The position numbers were made by a program, and so were the translations under genes. This document shows, one piece after another, positions 50,832 to 60,455 of a DNA stretch of 64,000 nt; within the stretch, counting starts at the first letter, position 1; each line of letters starts with the position of its first letter. This DNA comes from Alitibacter langaaensis DSM 22999 (GTDB lineage Bacteria > Pseudomonadota > Gammaproteobacteria > Enterobacterales > Pasteurellaceae). A model generated the notes under the pieces. It was not told the origin of the DNA and ran no database searches. It worked only from the letters and a program-made list of their open reading frames with translations. The stretch lies in contig NZ_QENU01000004.1 in NCBI RefSeq assembly GCF_003096995.1, positions 62,001 to 126,000 of the forward strand. Direction: 5' to 3'.

Positions 50832-52214
50832 TTGACTAACGAGAATTTATCCAATCCAAGTGCGGTGAAAATTTGTGAAATTTCCACCGCACTTTCTACA
50901 TCTCCAGAAAATACCTCGCACTCACATCAATCCGATCGTGCGATTGTCGTGCATGTTTTCTTTTCACAAATTAAAAATTTAGACGATTTAACCGAATTTC
51001 AGCTGCTCGCCAAATCGGATCAAGTTGAGATTGCAGAAGTGATTACCACTTCACGCAGCACGCCACAAGCGAAATATTTTGTCGGACAAGGTAAAGCCGA
51101 TGAAATAGCCCAAGCCGTAAAAACCCACGATGCCGATGTGATTTTAGTTAATCATCAGCTCACACCAGCGCAGGCGCGTAATTTGGAAAGCTTGTGTCAA
51201 TGTCGTGTTGTGGATAGGACAGGATTAATTTTGGATATTTTTGCCCAACGTGCCCGTTCTCACGAAGGTAAACTGCAAGTGGAATTGGCTCAATTAAAAC
51301 ATTTAGCCACAAGATTAGTGCGTCGTAAAACAGGGTTGGATCAACAAAAAGGGGCGGTCGGCTTGCGCGGGCCTGGCGAAACCCAACTAGAAACCGATCG
51401 CCGTTTAATTAAAGTGCGCATTGCACAGCTGCAAAATCGCCTTGAGAAAGTGACAAAACAGCGTAATCAAAACCGCCAAACTCGGCAAAAGGCTGATATT
51501 CCCACTGTCTCACTGGTTGGCTACACCAATGCAGGAAAATCTACCTTATTCAATAAGTTGACGCAGTCTGATGTGTATGCAGCAGATCAACTTTTCGCCA
51601 CGTTAGACCCAACTTTGCGCCGTTTACACATTCAAGATGTGGGCACCACTATTTTAGCGGACACCGTAGGATTTATCCGTGATTTGCCACACGCTTTGGT
51701 TTCCGCGTTTAAATCAACCCTGCAAGAAACCACGGAAGCCAGTTTATTACTGCATGTCATTGACGCTAGCGATACGCGTAAATTGGAAAATATGGACGCC
51801 GTGCACCAAGTTTTAGAAGAAATTAACGCACAAGATATACCTGTGCTATTGGTTTACAATAAAATTGATCAGCTAGAAAACATACAACCGCATATTGAGT
51901 GGAATGAGGAAAACCAGCCCGTAGCGGTTTATTTATCCGCCCAATCAAGCGCAGGTATTGAGCTTTTATTTGATGCTATTCGCTTACGCTTAAGTGATGA
52001 AATTTTTAAATTACATATTTCTCTCGCCCCCAATCTTGGACGAGTTCGCCATGCTTTTTATGAGCTAAATTGCATTCGCCAAGAACACATCAATGAACAA
52101 GGGGAATTTGAGCTAGCTATCGAAATCGACAAAGTTGAATGGCTGAAATTAGTGAAGCAGTTTCCGTTGTTAGAGCAATATACGCCAAGTGAAGTGAAAA
52201 GTACGATTTGTTAA
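50832..52214 (+). CDS. hflX: Ribosome-associated GTPase HflX
   Basis: GTPase that splits or rescues stalled ribosomes after heat stress. The 460-residue protein has the HflX domain ([45 protein letters not shown]), [15 protein letters not shown] and G motifs GYTNAGKST (G1), DTVGFI (G3), NKID (G4). Compared with E. coli it has about 30 extra N-terminal residues. No ATG precedes the conserved part in frame, so a TTG at 50832, 3 bases after hfq, is the likely start, without a strong ribosome site of its own. An inverted USS pair lies in codons 9-21. Confidence 0.88.
   Translation: MTNENLSNPSAVKICEISTALSTSPENTSHSHQSDRAIVVHVFFSQIKNLDDLTEFQLLAKSDQVEIAEVITTSRSTPQAKYFVGQGKADEIAQAVKTHDADVILVNHQLTPAQARNLESLCQCRVVDRTGLILDIFAQRARSHEGKLQVELAQLKHLATRLVRRKTGLDQQKGAVGLRGPGETQLETDRRLIKVRIAQLQNRLEKVTKQRNQNRQTRQKADIPTVSLVGYTNAGKSTLFNKLTQSDVYAADQLFATLDPTLRRLHIQDVGTTILADTVGFIRDLPHALVSAFKSTLQETTEASLLLHVIDASDTRKLENMDAVHQVLEEINAQDIPVLLVYNKIDQLENIQPHIEWNEENQPVAVYLSAQSSAGIELLFDAIRLRLSDEIFKLHISLAPNLGRVRHAFYELNCIRQEHINEQGEFELAIEIDKVEWLKLVKQFPLLEQYTPSEVKSTIC
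50858..50894. repeat. Inverted USS pair at the hfq/hflX junction
   Basis: AAGTGCGGTG and CACCGCACTT flank a 17-base loop and lie inside the first codons of hflX, 30 bases after the hfq stop. Both copies have GTG after the core rather than the usual GTC. Confidence 0.87.
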
Positions 52215-52263
52215 TGATAAATGGTTAAAGCTAAAGAATTGAACTATATATGATATAAAAAAT

Positions 52264-52292
52264 AAGGAATAGATTAAAAACCTATTCCTTAT
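52264..52292. terminator. Bidirectional terminator after hflX
   Basis: AAGGAATAG and CTATTCCTT form a 9-bp stem with an A+T-rich loop between hflX and the convergent beta-barrel gene; A+T-rich tails lie on both sides. Confidence 0.7.
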
Positions 52293-52320
52293 AAAACATT
52301 ACACTAATCTATAAAATTCA

Positions 52321-53139
52321 TTAAAAATGATAATTTAGCCCTAGCTTATAGTTGGTATATTTAGCAGAAATCTTTTGCTCCATATATCCTTTTAATGGTT
52401 TAAGATGTGTTCTATTAACTTCTAAATTAAGCGAAACATTGTCTGTCAACGCATAGAAGAATCCCACACCATAGTTGTAACCATAATCAAAATAAGAATG
52501 TTTCCCTATAAGCTGATTTCTACCTGGCGCATATCCTGAGAGATGTTCACAACGCCATTCACCTCCTACAAATGGAGTCCTACAGCTTTCAGGTCCTCGT
52601 CCATCCATAGAAGTAAATCTAAAATCAATTTTTGCGAAAGATGCTCCTAATGAGACATAAGGCAAGAACCTCTCTTTTACTTTATATCCTATAATACCTT
52701 TTAGTTTTGTCTCAAATTTAAGATGACTATATCCATCTGGAAGTGTAACTTCATGAGTTATAGGTTTTTTTTGACTTATCAGAAATAATTGATCATTATT
52801 TTTTTTATGATTGAATTTATTTAATGAAAGCTCCCAACCCAAAACCCAAGATGACTCTACTTCTTCTAAATAACCTAATTGTATTCCAAATGAATGCCGC
52901 CCTACTTTAAAATTCCCACCTTGCAAATGAGGATTTAAAGGGTTGCTTGGATCTTGCTCTATTTCGCTGCCAATAAAATTGAGAGGGCTATTTTTATCGT
53001 GAATAGAAGGGGTCTCAAGGTCAAGATGGCCAACATTATACCCCACATTTACGCCAGCATAATAACCAGTCCAGTTTGTTGCTTGCGCAAATGGCATGCT
53101 AAATAAACCAATTCCTAAAAGAACTATGTGTTTTTTCAT
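52321..53139 (-). CDS. Outer membrane beta-barrel protein, paralogue A
   Basis: A 272-residue exported protein not recognised as a named family member. Signal peptide (VLLGIGLFSMPFAQA, cleavage near 20) leads to NWTGYYAGVNVGY, the usual opening of small OmpA/Omp25-like (OMP_b-brl) barrels. Alternating hydrophobic and polar strands continue to YTNYKLGLNYHF, with the C-terminal Phe expected of BAM substrates. A Cys pair (ESCRTPF, RCEHL) probably forms a disulfide in a loop. It alternates strands with extracellular loops that differ most from paralogue B. It lies 90 bases after paralogue B on the same strand. No USS occurs in either gene. Confidence 0.72.
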   Translation of the reverse strand: MKKHIVLLGIGLFSMPFAQATNWTGYYAGVNVGYNVGHLDLETPSIHDKNSPLNFIGSEIEQDPSNPLNPHLQGGNFKVGRHSFGIQLGYLEEVESSWVLGWELSLNKFNHKKNNDQLFLISQKKPITHEVTLPDGYSHLKFETKLKGIIGYKVKERFLPYVSLGASFAKIDFRFTSMDGRGPESCRTPFVGGEWRCEHLSGYAPGRNQLIGKHSYFDYGYNYGVGFFYALTDNVSLNLEVNRTHLKPLKGYMEQKISAKYTNYKLGLNYHF

Positions 53140-53229
53140 AATAAATCCTGCTTTATTATCCTATAAGTTCATGTTAAAACCCCTAGCTCTTTAAAGCTAG
53201 AGATTTTGAACAAATTATATTCAGATATA

Positions 53230-54033
53230 CTAAAAACGGTAATTTAAGCCTAATTTATAGTTTGTATATTTAGCTGAAATGTCCGCACTCATATAACCAT
53301 TTAATGGTTCCATATGCGTTCTACTTATTTCCATATTAAGCACTACCTTATCAGTTAATGCATAGAAGAAGCCTATTCCATAATTATAGCCATAATCATA
53401 ATAAGAGTGTTTTGATAAAAGTTGATTTCTTCCCCATGCATAATCAGCAAGATTTTCACAAGACCAGCTAATATCATTCTGACCTCTAGTACAACTCTCA
53501 GCTTTATTGGCTATCTGATAATCAATTTTTGCAAGGGATGCACCTAACGAGACATATGGTACAAAATCTTCTTTAATTTTATAACCAATAATGCCTTTTA
53601 ATTTTGCATCAAATTTAATCTGACTACGTCCTCCGCTAAAAGTCATATTATGAACATACGGTTCACTTTTGCTTTCAATGATGAAAGGAGAGTCATTTCT
53701 TTTATGTGTAAAACGATTTAATGAAAGTTCCCAACCTAAAACCCAAGAAGAATCAGTTTCGGTTAGATGACCTAATTGTATACCGTATGAGGTCGATCCA
53801 ACTCCCATTCTTCCATTTTCAGGTGAACCAGATATTTCGCCAATGATAGGAATTTCTTCATATATTTTATGGAATGGGCTATTTCCATCAGACAGAGATG
53901 TATTTTCTAAGGTAACAGTCCCTGAATTTAACCCTACATTAACACCTGCATAATAACCAGTCCAATTTGTAGCATGTGCAAATGGGATGCTAAGAGCACC
54001 AAGGCTTAACAACACAATGTTCTTTTTCATCAT
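53230..54033 (-). CDS. Outer membrane beta-barrel protein, paralogue B
   Basis: A 267-residue paralogue of the downstream gene, alignable from the signal peptide (SLGALSIPFAHA) through NWTGYYAGVNVGL and SSWVLGWELSLNRFTHK to the terminal YTNYKLGLNYRF. The most similar parts are predicted strands; loops around residues 40-75 and 115-130 differ. Two ATG codons (54033, 54030) are possible; the first is given. The Cys pair (ESCTRG, SWSCENL) is kept. Function unknown; a surface adhesin, receptor or immune-exposed barrel are all possible. Confidence 0.72.
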   Translation of the reverse strand: MMKKNIVLLSLGALSIPFAHATNWTGYYAGVNVGLNSGTVTLENTSLSDGNSPFHKIYEEIPIIGEISGSPENGRMGVGSTSYGIQLGHLTETDSSWVLGWELSLNRFTHKRNDSPFIIESKSEPYVHNMTFSGGRSQIKFDAKLKGIIGYKIKEDFVPYVSLGASLAKIDYQIANKAESCTRGQNDISWSCENLADYAWGRNQLLSKHSYYDYGYNYGIGFFYALTDKVVLNMEISRTHMEPLNGYMSADISAKYTNYKLGLNYRF

Positions 54034-54239
54034 AATAAACCCTTTTTTGAATTAAATAAATCCGAAATGAATTCTAACAAAAACAATAACGAAATGATAG
54101 AATAATTTTTGAAATATGGGAACAAAATTGAAATATAGATGTCGATTTACGGATAAGTTGCAATTAATTATTAATCGGATATGAAATATATTGACTAATC
54201 ACTCAGAAAAAACACGACCACTTTCATCGCTCTAAAAAG

Positions 54240-54272
54240 AAAAAATAGCCACATCATCAAAAATGTGGCTAA
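54240..54272 (-). terminator. Intrinsic terminator of tyrR
   Basis: On the minus strand AGCCACAT and ATGTGGCT pair around an 8-base loop and are followed by ATTTTTTCTTTTT. The 284-base gap between tyrR and paralogue B otherwise holds only A+T-rich sequence. Confidence 0.88.
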
Positions 54273-54317
54273 GTATTATTTAATTACCCAATCGTCTGAA
54301 ATTTATTTTCAGATTGC

Positions 54318-55295
54318 TTATTTTCCGATTCCGTAGGCTTTCAATTTATTTGCCACAGCGGTGTGTGATACCCCTAATCTCGCAGCCAGTTTTCTTGTGC
54401 TTGGGTATTGTTTATAAAACTCTCGCAATACTTGGCTTTCATAGCTCGACATAATTTCATCAAGGGTTAAATCTGCAAATTGTTCAACAGACATTTCGTT
54501 GTTTAAAGCTATGGGGGCTTTTGCTTGTAAATTTAAGTGGACAATTGAAAGTTGGTTATTTTCAGCCAGTGAACAAGCTCGATATAAGGCGTTGTAAAGT
54601 TCCCGCACGTTGCCCGTCCAAGTATAATTTTTTAAATATTGCAAGAAAGATTCATCAAAGTGCGGTGCTGAAATATGAAGATTTTCACTGATTTGGGCAA
54701 CGAACAACGCCACTAATTCCGCCATATCTTCTTGACGTTCACGCAAAGTTGGCACGTCTAAACTCAACACATTTAAGCGATGAAATAAATCTGCACGCAC
54801 TTTCCCCTGCTCCACATATTGCTCAAGCGACACTTGTGAGGTGCAAATGACGCGAACATTCGCATAATGTTCACGTTCTTCTCCCACGCGGCGAAAGCTG
54901 CCATCAGTCAGAAAGCGCAATAATTTGGCTTGCAGTGGCAACGATAGCTCCGCAATACCGTCTAACAAAACGGTGCCACCATCGGCATATTCAAAAAAAC
55001 CCTGCGTGGTTTTATCGCCCTTTGCTTGACCAAACATTTCGCTTTCCGCATCTTCACTTGGCAAGCCTGCGCAGTTCACCGCGATAAACTTGCCCGCAGA
55101 ACGAGCACTCCATTGATGACAAGCCTTGGCAATTAAATCTTTGCCCGTACCAGTTTCCCCTTGAATTAGTAACGGGGCATCTAATTGAGCAAATTTTTTC
55201 GCATTTTCCACTAAAATTCGCATTTTCGGGCTATGTGCCACGATGTTATCAAAACTAACATTATCAAAGCTAAAGTGCAGTGAATTTTCTGTCAT
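54318..55295 (-). CDS. tyrR: Transcriptional regulator TyrR (short form)
   Basis: Regulator of aromatic amino acid genes. The 325-residue protein has a sigma-54-type AAA+ domain (Walker A GETGTGKD, Walker B-region GGTVLLDGI) and a C-terminal Fis-like helix-turn-helix (TRKLAARLGVSHTAVANKLKAYGIGK). It lacks the N-terminal ACT and PAS domains of E. coli TyrR (513 residues), like the H. influenzae protein of about 318. The GAFTGA loop is missing (FGQAKGDKTTQG instead), which agrees with TyrR acting on sigma-70. The ATG at 55295 with AAGAAA is chosen over two upstream ATGs. It follows ycjF. Confidence 0.92.
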   Translation of the reverse strand: MTENSLHFSFDNVSFDNIVAHSPKMRILVENAKKFAQLDAPLLIQGETGTGKDLIAKACHQWSARSAGKFIAVNCAGLPSEDAESEMFGQAKGDKTTQGFFEYADGGTVLLDGIAELSLPLQAKLLRFLTDGSFRRVGEEREHYANVRVICTSQVSLEQYVEQGKVRADLFHRLNVLSLDVPTLRERQEDMAELVALFVAQISENLHISAPHFDESFLQYLKNYTWTGNVRELYNALYRACSLAENNQLSIVHLNLQAKAPIALNNEMSVEQFADLTLDEIMSSYESQVLREFYKQYPSTRKLAARLGVSHTAVANKLKAYGIGK

Positions 55296-55373
55296 TTTTT
55301 CTTGTTCCATAAAAAACATTGCTTGTAAATGTACGCTGAAATGCGTTAAACGTCAATTTATGTTTACAGCATT

Positions 55374-56480
55374 CTAAACTTTTTCCTTTTCTTTTAATTT
55401 GCTCGGATTTAATACCGCGTTTTTCAAGGTGGTTAATAATTCTTTTTGAATATGGCGCAAGCGCGGTTTCTCGTCACGTTGAAATACCATTGGACGACAA
55501 AATTCCATCGCTTTAATGCCTAAGCGCGCGGTTAATAAGCCAACGCCAATACCTTGTGCGGCACGGGCGGATAGCTTCGCAGTGAGATCTTGCGAGATCC
55601 AATCCATACCAAGATCATGTAGCAATTCTGTTGCGCCAGTAAAGGCAATATTCATCAGCACTAAACGCATTAGGCGTAAGCGGCTGAAATAGCCTAATTC
55701 AATGCCGTAAATTTTGGCGATGCGATTAACTAAGCGGATATTTCGCCATGCCACAAAAAACATATCCACCACAGCCAATGGGCTGATCGCCACAACCGTC
55801 GCACTTTCAATGGCGGTGCGGGTGATGATTTTTTTCGCTTGCTTATCCGCAGTAACCAAAACATTTTGGCTGAATAAATAGGCAATTTCTTCTGCAGAAT
55901 GTCCATCATTAATTTGGCGTTGCCATTGCAATAAAGCAGGATGTTGCTCGTCAATCTGCATTTCATCCGCAATTTTTTCGCACAGCGCTTTGCTTTGCTC
56001 AGGGGTAAAATGTTCGGCAGAAAAATTTTCCTGAAAAATGACCGCACTTTGCGCTTGTCTGTCTAAATGCTGACGCAAATATCGCAAACGCCACATTTCT
56101 TTGAACAGCGCCGAAACGCCTAATACGACAAAAGAACAGCTCACTAAAGCAAACACAAAATAAATCCATTGATGGGCTTGCCAAGTATCCACCAGCCATT
56201 GCACAGACTGCGCAACAGTGCCCACTAAAAAAAGCACAAGCGTTAATACCACAAGGCGTTTCCACCAGCGTGGTTTAGGATTAATCGCCTGTTCAAAGTT
56301 TTCCGTAAGCAATTCGCCATCTAAAGGCTCTGCGCCTAAAGAATCGATATCTAAAGAATCAACGCTAAGTGCGGTCAAATCTGGCGTAATTTCTGCGCTG
56401 TCATCAAACTCTTTTTTCGGCTGGAAAGTTTCCTGAGTTTCAGTGGTTTCAACCTGTTCAAAAATTCGTTTATCGTTCAT
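55374..56480 (-). CDS. ycjF: Inner membrane protein YcjF (DUF697)
   Basis: A 368-residue protein: about 70 soluble, acidic residues with a USS-coded segment, two membrane spans (about 77-95 and 100-123), a soluble region, and a C-terminal DUF697 block around 220-330 with further hydrophobic helices. E. coli YcjF has 353 residues and lies between ycjX and tyrR. Here ycjF-tyrR order is kept but ycjX is not upstream: fumC is there instead, divergent. Function unknown. Confidence 0.87.
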   Translation of the reverse strand: MNDKRIFEQVETTETQETFQPKKEFDDSAEITPDLTALSVDSLDIDSLGAEPLDGELLTENFEQAINPKPRWWKRLVVLTLVLFLVGTVAQSVQWLVDTWQAHQWIYFVFALVSCSFVVLGVSALFKEMWRLRYLRQHLDRQAQSAVIFQENFSAEHFTPEQSKALCEKIADEMQIDEQHPALLQWQRQINDGHSAEEIAYLFSQNVLVTADKQAKKIITRTAIESATVVAISPLAVVDMFFVAWRNIRLVNRIAKIYGIELGYFSRLRLMRLVLMNIAFTGATELLHDLGMDWISQDLTAKLSARAAQGIGVGLLTARLGIKAMEFCRPMVFQRDEKPRLRHIQKELLTTLKNAVLNPSKLKEKEKV

Positions 56481-56494
56481 ATATTTCTCTAATT

Positions 56495-56510
56495 AATGAT
56501 CTAAATCACA
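56495..56510. promoter_or_regulatory. Possible CRP site between ycjF and fumC
   Basis: AATGATCTAAATCACA has one perfect half (TCACA) and one 3-of-5 half with the right spacing. It lies about 85-100 bases before the fumC start. Weak prediction. Confidence 0.35.
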
Positions 56511-56596
56511 AAAGCAGCATTTCCTACTATTCCATATAACCATGAAGTGTTAGAATTTTGCCATTCTTTTTTACATTTCATTTTAAAGGTGATTAT

Positions 56597-57991
56597 ATGA
56601 CATTTCGTATTGAAAAAGACACTATGGGTGAAGTTCAAGTTCCTGCAGAACGTTATTGGGCAGCGCAAACTGAACGTTCACGCAATAACTTCAAAATTGG
56701 CCCCGCTGCGTCAATGCCAAAAGAAATTATTGAAGCATTCGGTTATTTGAAAAAAGCCGCAGCATTTGCAAATGCGGATTTAGGCGTATTACCTGTTGAA
56801 AAACGTGATTTAATCAGCGCTGCCTGTGATGAAATTTTAGCGGGCAAATTAGATGAAGAATTCCCATTAGTCATTTGGCAAACAGGTTCAGGCACACAAT
56901 CAAATATGAACCTAAACGAAGTGATTGCCAACCGCGCGCACGTACTTCACGGCGGTAAATTAGGTGAAAAATCTTATATCCACCCAAATGATGATGTCAA
57001 TAAATCACAATCTTCAAACGATACTTATCCAACAGCAATGCACATTGCGGCATACAAAAAAGTAGTTGAAGCAACTATCCCAGCGGTAGAACGTTTACAA
57101 AAAACCTTTGCGGCAAAATCTGAAGCCTTCAAAGATGTGGTGAAAATCGGTCGTACTCACTTAATGGATGCAACGCCATTAACACTGGGTCAAGAATTTT
57201 CCGCCTATGCGGCACAATTACATTTCGGCTTAATTGCATTGAAAAATACCCTTCCACACTTGCGCCAAATGGCATTAGGCGGCACAGCGGTCGGTACGGG
57301 TTTAAATACGCCAAAAGGTTATGATGTGAAAGTGGCTGAATACATTGCCAAATTCACTGGCTTGCCATTTATCACGGCAGAAAATAAATTTGAAGCATTA
57401 GCAACTCACGATGCGATTGTTGAAACCCACGGTGCGTTAAAACAAATTGCTATGTCTTTATTCAAAATCGCAAACGACATTCGTTTGTTAGCTTCTGGCC
57501 CACGCTCTGGTATTGGTGAAATTTTAATTCCAGAAAATGAACCAGGTTCATCAATTATGCCGGGTAAAGTCAACCCAACTCAATGTGAAGCAATGACAAT
57601 GGTGGCAGCGCAAGTATTAGGTAACGACACCACCATTTCATTTGCGGGTTCACAAGGTCAATTCCAATTAAACGTGTTTAAACCTGTGATGGCGGCAAAC
57701 TTCTTACAATCTGCTCAACTTTTAGCCGATGTTTGTATCTCATTTGATGAACACTGCGCATCAGGTATTGAGCCAAACTATGCACGTATCAAACAGCAAC
57801 TTGATAATTCATTAATGTTGGTGACGGCATTAAATACCCATATTGGCTATGAAAATGCGGCGAAAATCGCTAAAACTGCGCACAAAAATGGCACAACATT
57901 GCGTGAAGAAGCCATCAATCTTGGCTTAGTGTCCGCAGAAGATTTCGACAAATGGGTACGCCCTGAAGATATGGTTGGCGCATTAAAATAA
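56597..57991 (+). CDS. fumC: Fumarate hydratase, class II
   Basis: Iron-independent fumarase converting fumarate to malate. The 464-residue protein has the fumarase/aspartase signature [11 protein letters not shown] (about 317-327), [14 protein letters not shown] near 97 and [10 protein letters not shown]. The frame opens 13 codons upstream, but [12 protein letters not shown] with an AAGGTG site is the family start. Divergent from ycjF. Confidence 0.96.
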   Translation: MTFRIEKDTMGEVQVPAERYWAAQTERSRNNFKIGPAASMPKEIIEAFGYLKKAAAFANADLGVLPVEKRDLISAACDEILAGKLDEEFPLVIWQTGSGTQSNMNLNEVIANRAHVLHGGKLGEKSYIHPNDDVNKSQSSNDTYPTAMHIAAYKKVVEATIPAVERLQKTFAAKSEAFKDVVKIGRTHLMDATPLTLGQEFSAYAAQLHFGLIALKNTLPHLRQMALGGTAVGTGLNTPKGYDVKVAEYIAKFTGLPFITAENKFEALATHDAIVETHGALKQIAMSLFKIANDIRLLASGPRSGIGEILIPENEPGSSIMPGKVNPTQCEAMTMVAAQVLGNDTTISFAGSQGQFQLNVFKPVMAANFLQSAQLLADVCISFDEHCASGIEPNYARIKQQLDNSLMLVTALNTHIGYENAAKIAKTAHKNGTTLREEAINLGLVSAEDFDKWVRPEDMVGALK

Positions 57992-58013
57992 GCTCACATT
58001 GATAAAAATCAGA

Positions 58014-58042
58014 AAGGCGGCGAGAAGTCGCCTTTTTTTTCT
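58014..58042 (+). terminator. Intrinsic terminator of fumC
   Basis: AAGGCGGC and GTCGCCTT pair (one G-U) around GAGAA and are followed by a run of eight T. Confidence 0.87.
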
Positions 58043-58113
58043 GACGGATCTTGGTATAATCGACAAAATTCATTCGCTGATTATGCGTCTGTTACCTATT
58101 TTAGAGATCACTT

Positions 58114-58719
58114 ATGAGATTTAAACGCTTACTCACTGCTATTTTATGCCTAATTCCGACCGCACTTTTGGCAGATTGGCAACCCGTTGGCAAAGCAGAT
58201 TATAACTGGGGACCTTTCCATGTTTATACGATTTCGCTCTACACGGAAAACGGTAAATATGAAGAAAATCAAACACCAGCTATGCTAAGCTTTGATTATG
58301 CCAAACCCGTGGAAGGCAAAAATTTCGCTATCACTTTGATTAAAGAAATGAGTGCGCTGTCGATTGATAAAGCAAAAACAGAAAAATGGCTAAAAGAGTT
58401 ACAAGAGATTCTGCCAGACTGCTCGCCAAACGACCGTCTGAATTATATTATTTTGGAAGATAAGGGATACTTTGTATTAAATGATCAGGTGTTAGATCAC
58501 CAATTTGATCCTGAATTTAACCATGCTTTTATGGATTTGTGGGTGTCGGGAAAAACGACCTTTGCTCCATTAAAAGATTCACTTACAGGCAAGGGGGAAA
58601 ACAAGGCGTCAGAGCCAACGCCTAAACAGCCTGAAGTCGCGCCAATGCAAGAAGATGACGCCAGTCCGCAACTTCCACCGACCTATAAATTAGAGAACAA
58701 AGATAAAGTAGATGCGTAA
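58114..58719 (+). CDS. Secreted chalcone-isomerase-like protein
   Basis: A 201-residue exported protein. Signal peptide (LLTAILCLIPTALLA, cleavage before DWQPVG) encodes a USS. The body (about 22-160) fits the bacterial chalcone isomerase-like family (WGPFHVYTISLYTENGKY; MLSFDYAKPVEGKNFA), which in bacteria is not thought to make flavonoids; function unknown. The tail (about 165-201) is rich in Pro, Glu and Lys and probably disordered. It has its own terminator and stands alone after fumC. Confidence 0.75.
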   Translation: MRFKRLLTAILCLIPTALLADWQPVGKADYNWGPFHVYTISLYTENGKYEENQTPAMLSFDYAKPVEGKNFAITLIKEMSALSIDKAKTEKWLKELQEILPDCSPNDRLNYIILEDKGYFVLNDQVLDHQFDPEFNHAFMDLWVSGKTTFAPLKDSLTGKGENKASEPTPKQPEVAPMQEDDASPQLPPTYKLENKDKVDA

Positions 58720-58724
58720 ACATT

Positions 58725-58768
58725 AACTCCACATACTAATCCTACATAGTTGTGGAGTTATGTTTTAT
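58725..58768 (+). terminator. Terminator after the chalcone-isomerase-like gene
   Basis: AACTCCACA and TGTGGAGTT form a 9-bp stem with a 17-base loop and are followed by ATGTTTTAT. Confidence 0.72.
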
Positions 58769-58835
58769 ACAATCTAAAAATATTCCTTAATTTCACCGCA
58801 CTTTAATGCATATTTTGCTGATATTTAAACGACTT

Positions 58836-59375
58836 TTAACTTTGCTTAAATTCTTTAATTTTTAATACATACTGGGAAAATTTATTGAATTCATGGCTTT
58901 CAATATCGTCCCAGATAATATCGTAATAAGGTGCAAGCACGTCAGCACTACGGTTAGCATTGACCACTTCATCAAGGCTAGAAAGCAAAACTAACGCTCG
59001 CCCTTTATTTTTTTCACGAAAGTGATTGATGCATTTAGATTGAATATCTTCAAATTCTTCTGGTCTATCAATTTTATCTTGCAGAATTTCCGCGGGGAAT
59101 AAGGTCGGATTGAGCAAAACCTGCTTAATCCCACAAAGAAACCCCACACGCTCCGCCCAATAGCCCCCAAGCCCAACACCGCAAATAAGCGGCGATTTGT
59201 CTTCTGTACGAGAAATTAATTTATGCGTTTCTTGCAACAAATGTTGCATATCGTGGCGCGGGTGCAAGGTGCTGTAATTGACAAAACGCACATCGTCATC
59301 GATAAAACGCAATTGCACCATTTTTTCATAATCATTCGCGTGGCTAGATGAAAAACCGTGTAAATAAATAATCAT
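58836..59375 (-). CDS. ycfP: YcfP/UPF0227 alpha/beta-hydrolase-like protein
   Basis: A 179-residue protein matching E. coli YcfP (180) along its length: MIIYLHGF start, YSTLHPRHDMQHLL, CGVGLGGYWAERVGFLCG. The fold is that of a small esterase, but where a Ser nucleophile would sit (GxSxG) the family has GVGLGG, so ordinary hydrolase activity is doubtful. Function unknown. Single gene with an AGGAGG site. Confidence 0.88.
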   Translation of the reverse strand: MIIYLHGFSSSHANDYEKMVQLRFIDDDVRFVNYSTLHPRHDMQHLLQETHKLISRTEDKSPLICGVGLGGYWAERVGFLCGIKQVLLNPTLFPAEILQDKIDRPEEFEDIQSKCINHFREKNKGRALVLLSSLDEVVNANRSADVLAPYYDIIWDDIESHEFNKFSQYVLKIKEFKQS

Positions 59376-59424
59376 AACTGCCTCCTTTTCAGTAAAACTT
59401 GAAATATCTTACGCCAAAGTGCGG

Positions 59425-60336
59425 TCAAAAATCTGAAGATTTTGCTGATTTTGTGATCTTGCTCGCGAAATAATCTAGGATTTTCTCCGCAATATTCTGC
59501 TGATTTGTTTTTTCAATCATCTCAAGCCCGGGGCTGGCATTCACTTCTAACACAAGAAAACCACGATTCGATGAGATCAAATCGACGCCCGCAACCTCTA
59601 ATCCAATAGCTTTCGTTGCCTTGATCGCGATTTGTTTCGCGCTCTCTGGCAAGACAATTTGTTCAGCTTTTCCGCCTAAATGGCAGTTAGCCCGAAATTC
59701 GCCCTGCTGCCCGCGGCGTTGCATCGTGGCAACCACTTTATCGCCGACAACAAAACAGCGAATATCAGCCCCAGCAGATTCCGAAATAAATTCTTGTATT
59801 AACAATGGTTGTTTCAAATCTTGCCAAATTTTGACCGCACTTTGCGCTGTTTTGACAAGCATCACGCCCTCCCCTTGCATGCCTGATAAGGTTTTTATGA
59901 CTAAAGGAAAAGTCATATTGGCAAATAATTGCTGCGCTTGTAATTCGTTGCCAGCTAATTGGGTTTCGGGGATAGCAATGTTAGCCTGAGCTAATACTTG
60001 CAAACTTCGCCATTTATCTCGCGCCAATAAAATCGCTTGTTCTTCATTTAAACAAGGAATGTTTTTCCCTTGAAAATGCTTTAACACCGCACAGCCTTGC
60101 GCAGTCGAGCTTGTGCCAAATCGCGGCAACACGCCATCATAATCGGGCAGCAAATAAGGCGTTGATTGGTGCTCTTCTTGATAATACAAGGCAAAGTGCG
60201 GTGCGTTTTGTTGAAGTTTTAAAATGCAACGATTGGGATCTAAAATATCCATTTTATGACCGCACTTTTCAGCGGCTGCTTTCAAGCGTTGGCAGCTGTA
60301 AAGCCTTGGTTCACGACATAACATTAAAAAATGCAT
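59425..60336 (-). CDS. rimK: Ribosomal protein S6--L-glutamate ligase RimK
   Basis: ATP-grasp ligase that adds glutamates to the C-terminus of ribosomal protein S6. The 303-residue protein has the pre-ATP-grasp region ([18 protein letters not shown]), the glycine loop [14 protein letters not shown] (about 145-158) and metal-binding [21 protein letters not shown] (in parts, about 250-270). The frame is open 56 codons upstream but that part overlaps the divergent grxA promoter region and is unlike RimK. ATGs at 60339 and 60336 are both possible after AAGGAG. rimK beside grxA is also the E. coli context. Confidence 0.92.
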   Translation of the reverse strand: MHFLMLCREPRLYSCQRLKAAAEKCGHKMDILDPNRCILKLQQNAPHFALYYQEEHQSTPYLLPDYDGVLPRFGTSSTAQGCAVLKHFQGKNIPCLNEEQAILLARDKWRSLQVLAQANIAIPETQLAGNELQAQQLFANMTFPLVIKTLSGMQGEGVMLVKTAQSAVKIWQDLKQPLLIQEFISESAGADIRCFVVGDKVVATMQRRGQQGEFRANCHLGGKAEQIVLPESAKQIAIKATKAIGLEVAGVDLISSNRGFLVLEVNASPGLEMIEKTNQQNIAEKILDYFASKITKSAKSSDF

Positions 60337-60394
60337 CATATTCTCCTTGCGTTGATATATTACACCAATCAAAGAGTTCGGTGAAAACTCCTTT

Positions 60395-60423
60395 CTTATT
60401 TTGCGATGAAAACGTAAAATAAG
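60395..60423. repeat. Inverted repeat between rimK and grxA
   Basis: CTTATTTTGCG and CGTAAAATAAG match at 10 of 11 positions and span 29 bases, 33 bases before grxA. Placement between divergent genes suits an operator, but it does not match OxyR or another site I know. Confidence 0.5.
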
Positions 60424-60455
60424 AGCGTTTTTTGATGATAAAGAAGGAAAAGAAA

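Noticed and set aside
58836-59375. Calling the YcfP-like gene an active esterase
   Set aside because: The expected nucleophile Ser is absent from the GVGLGG turn.
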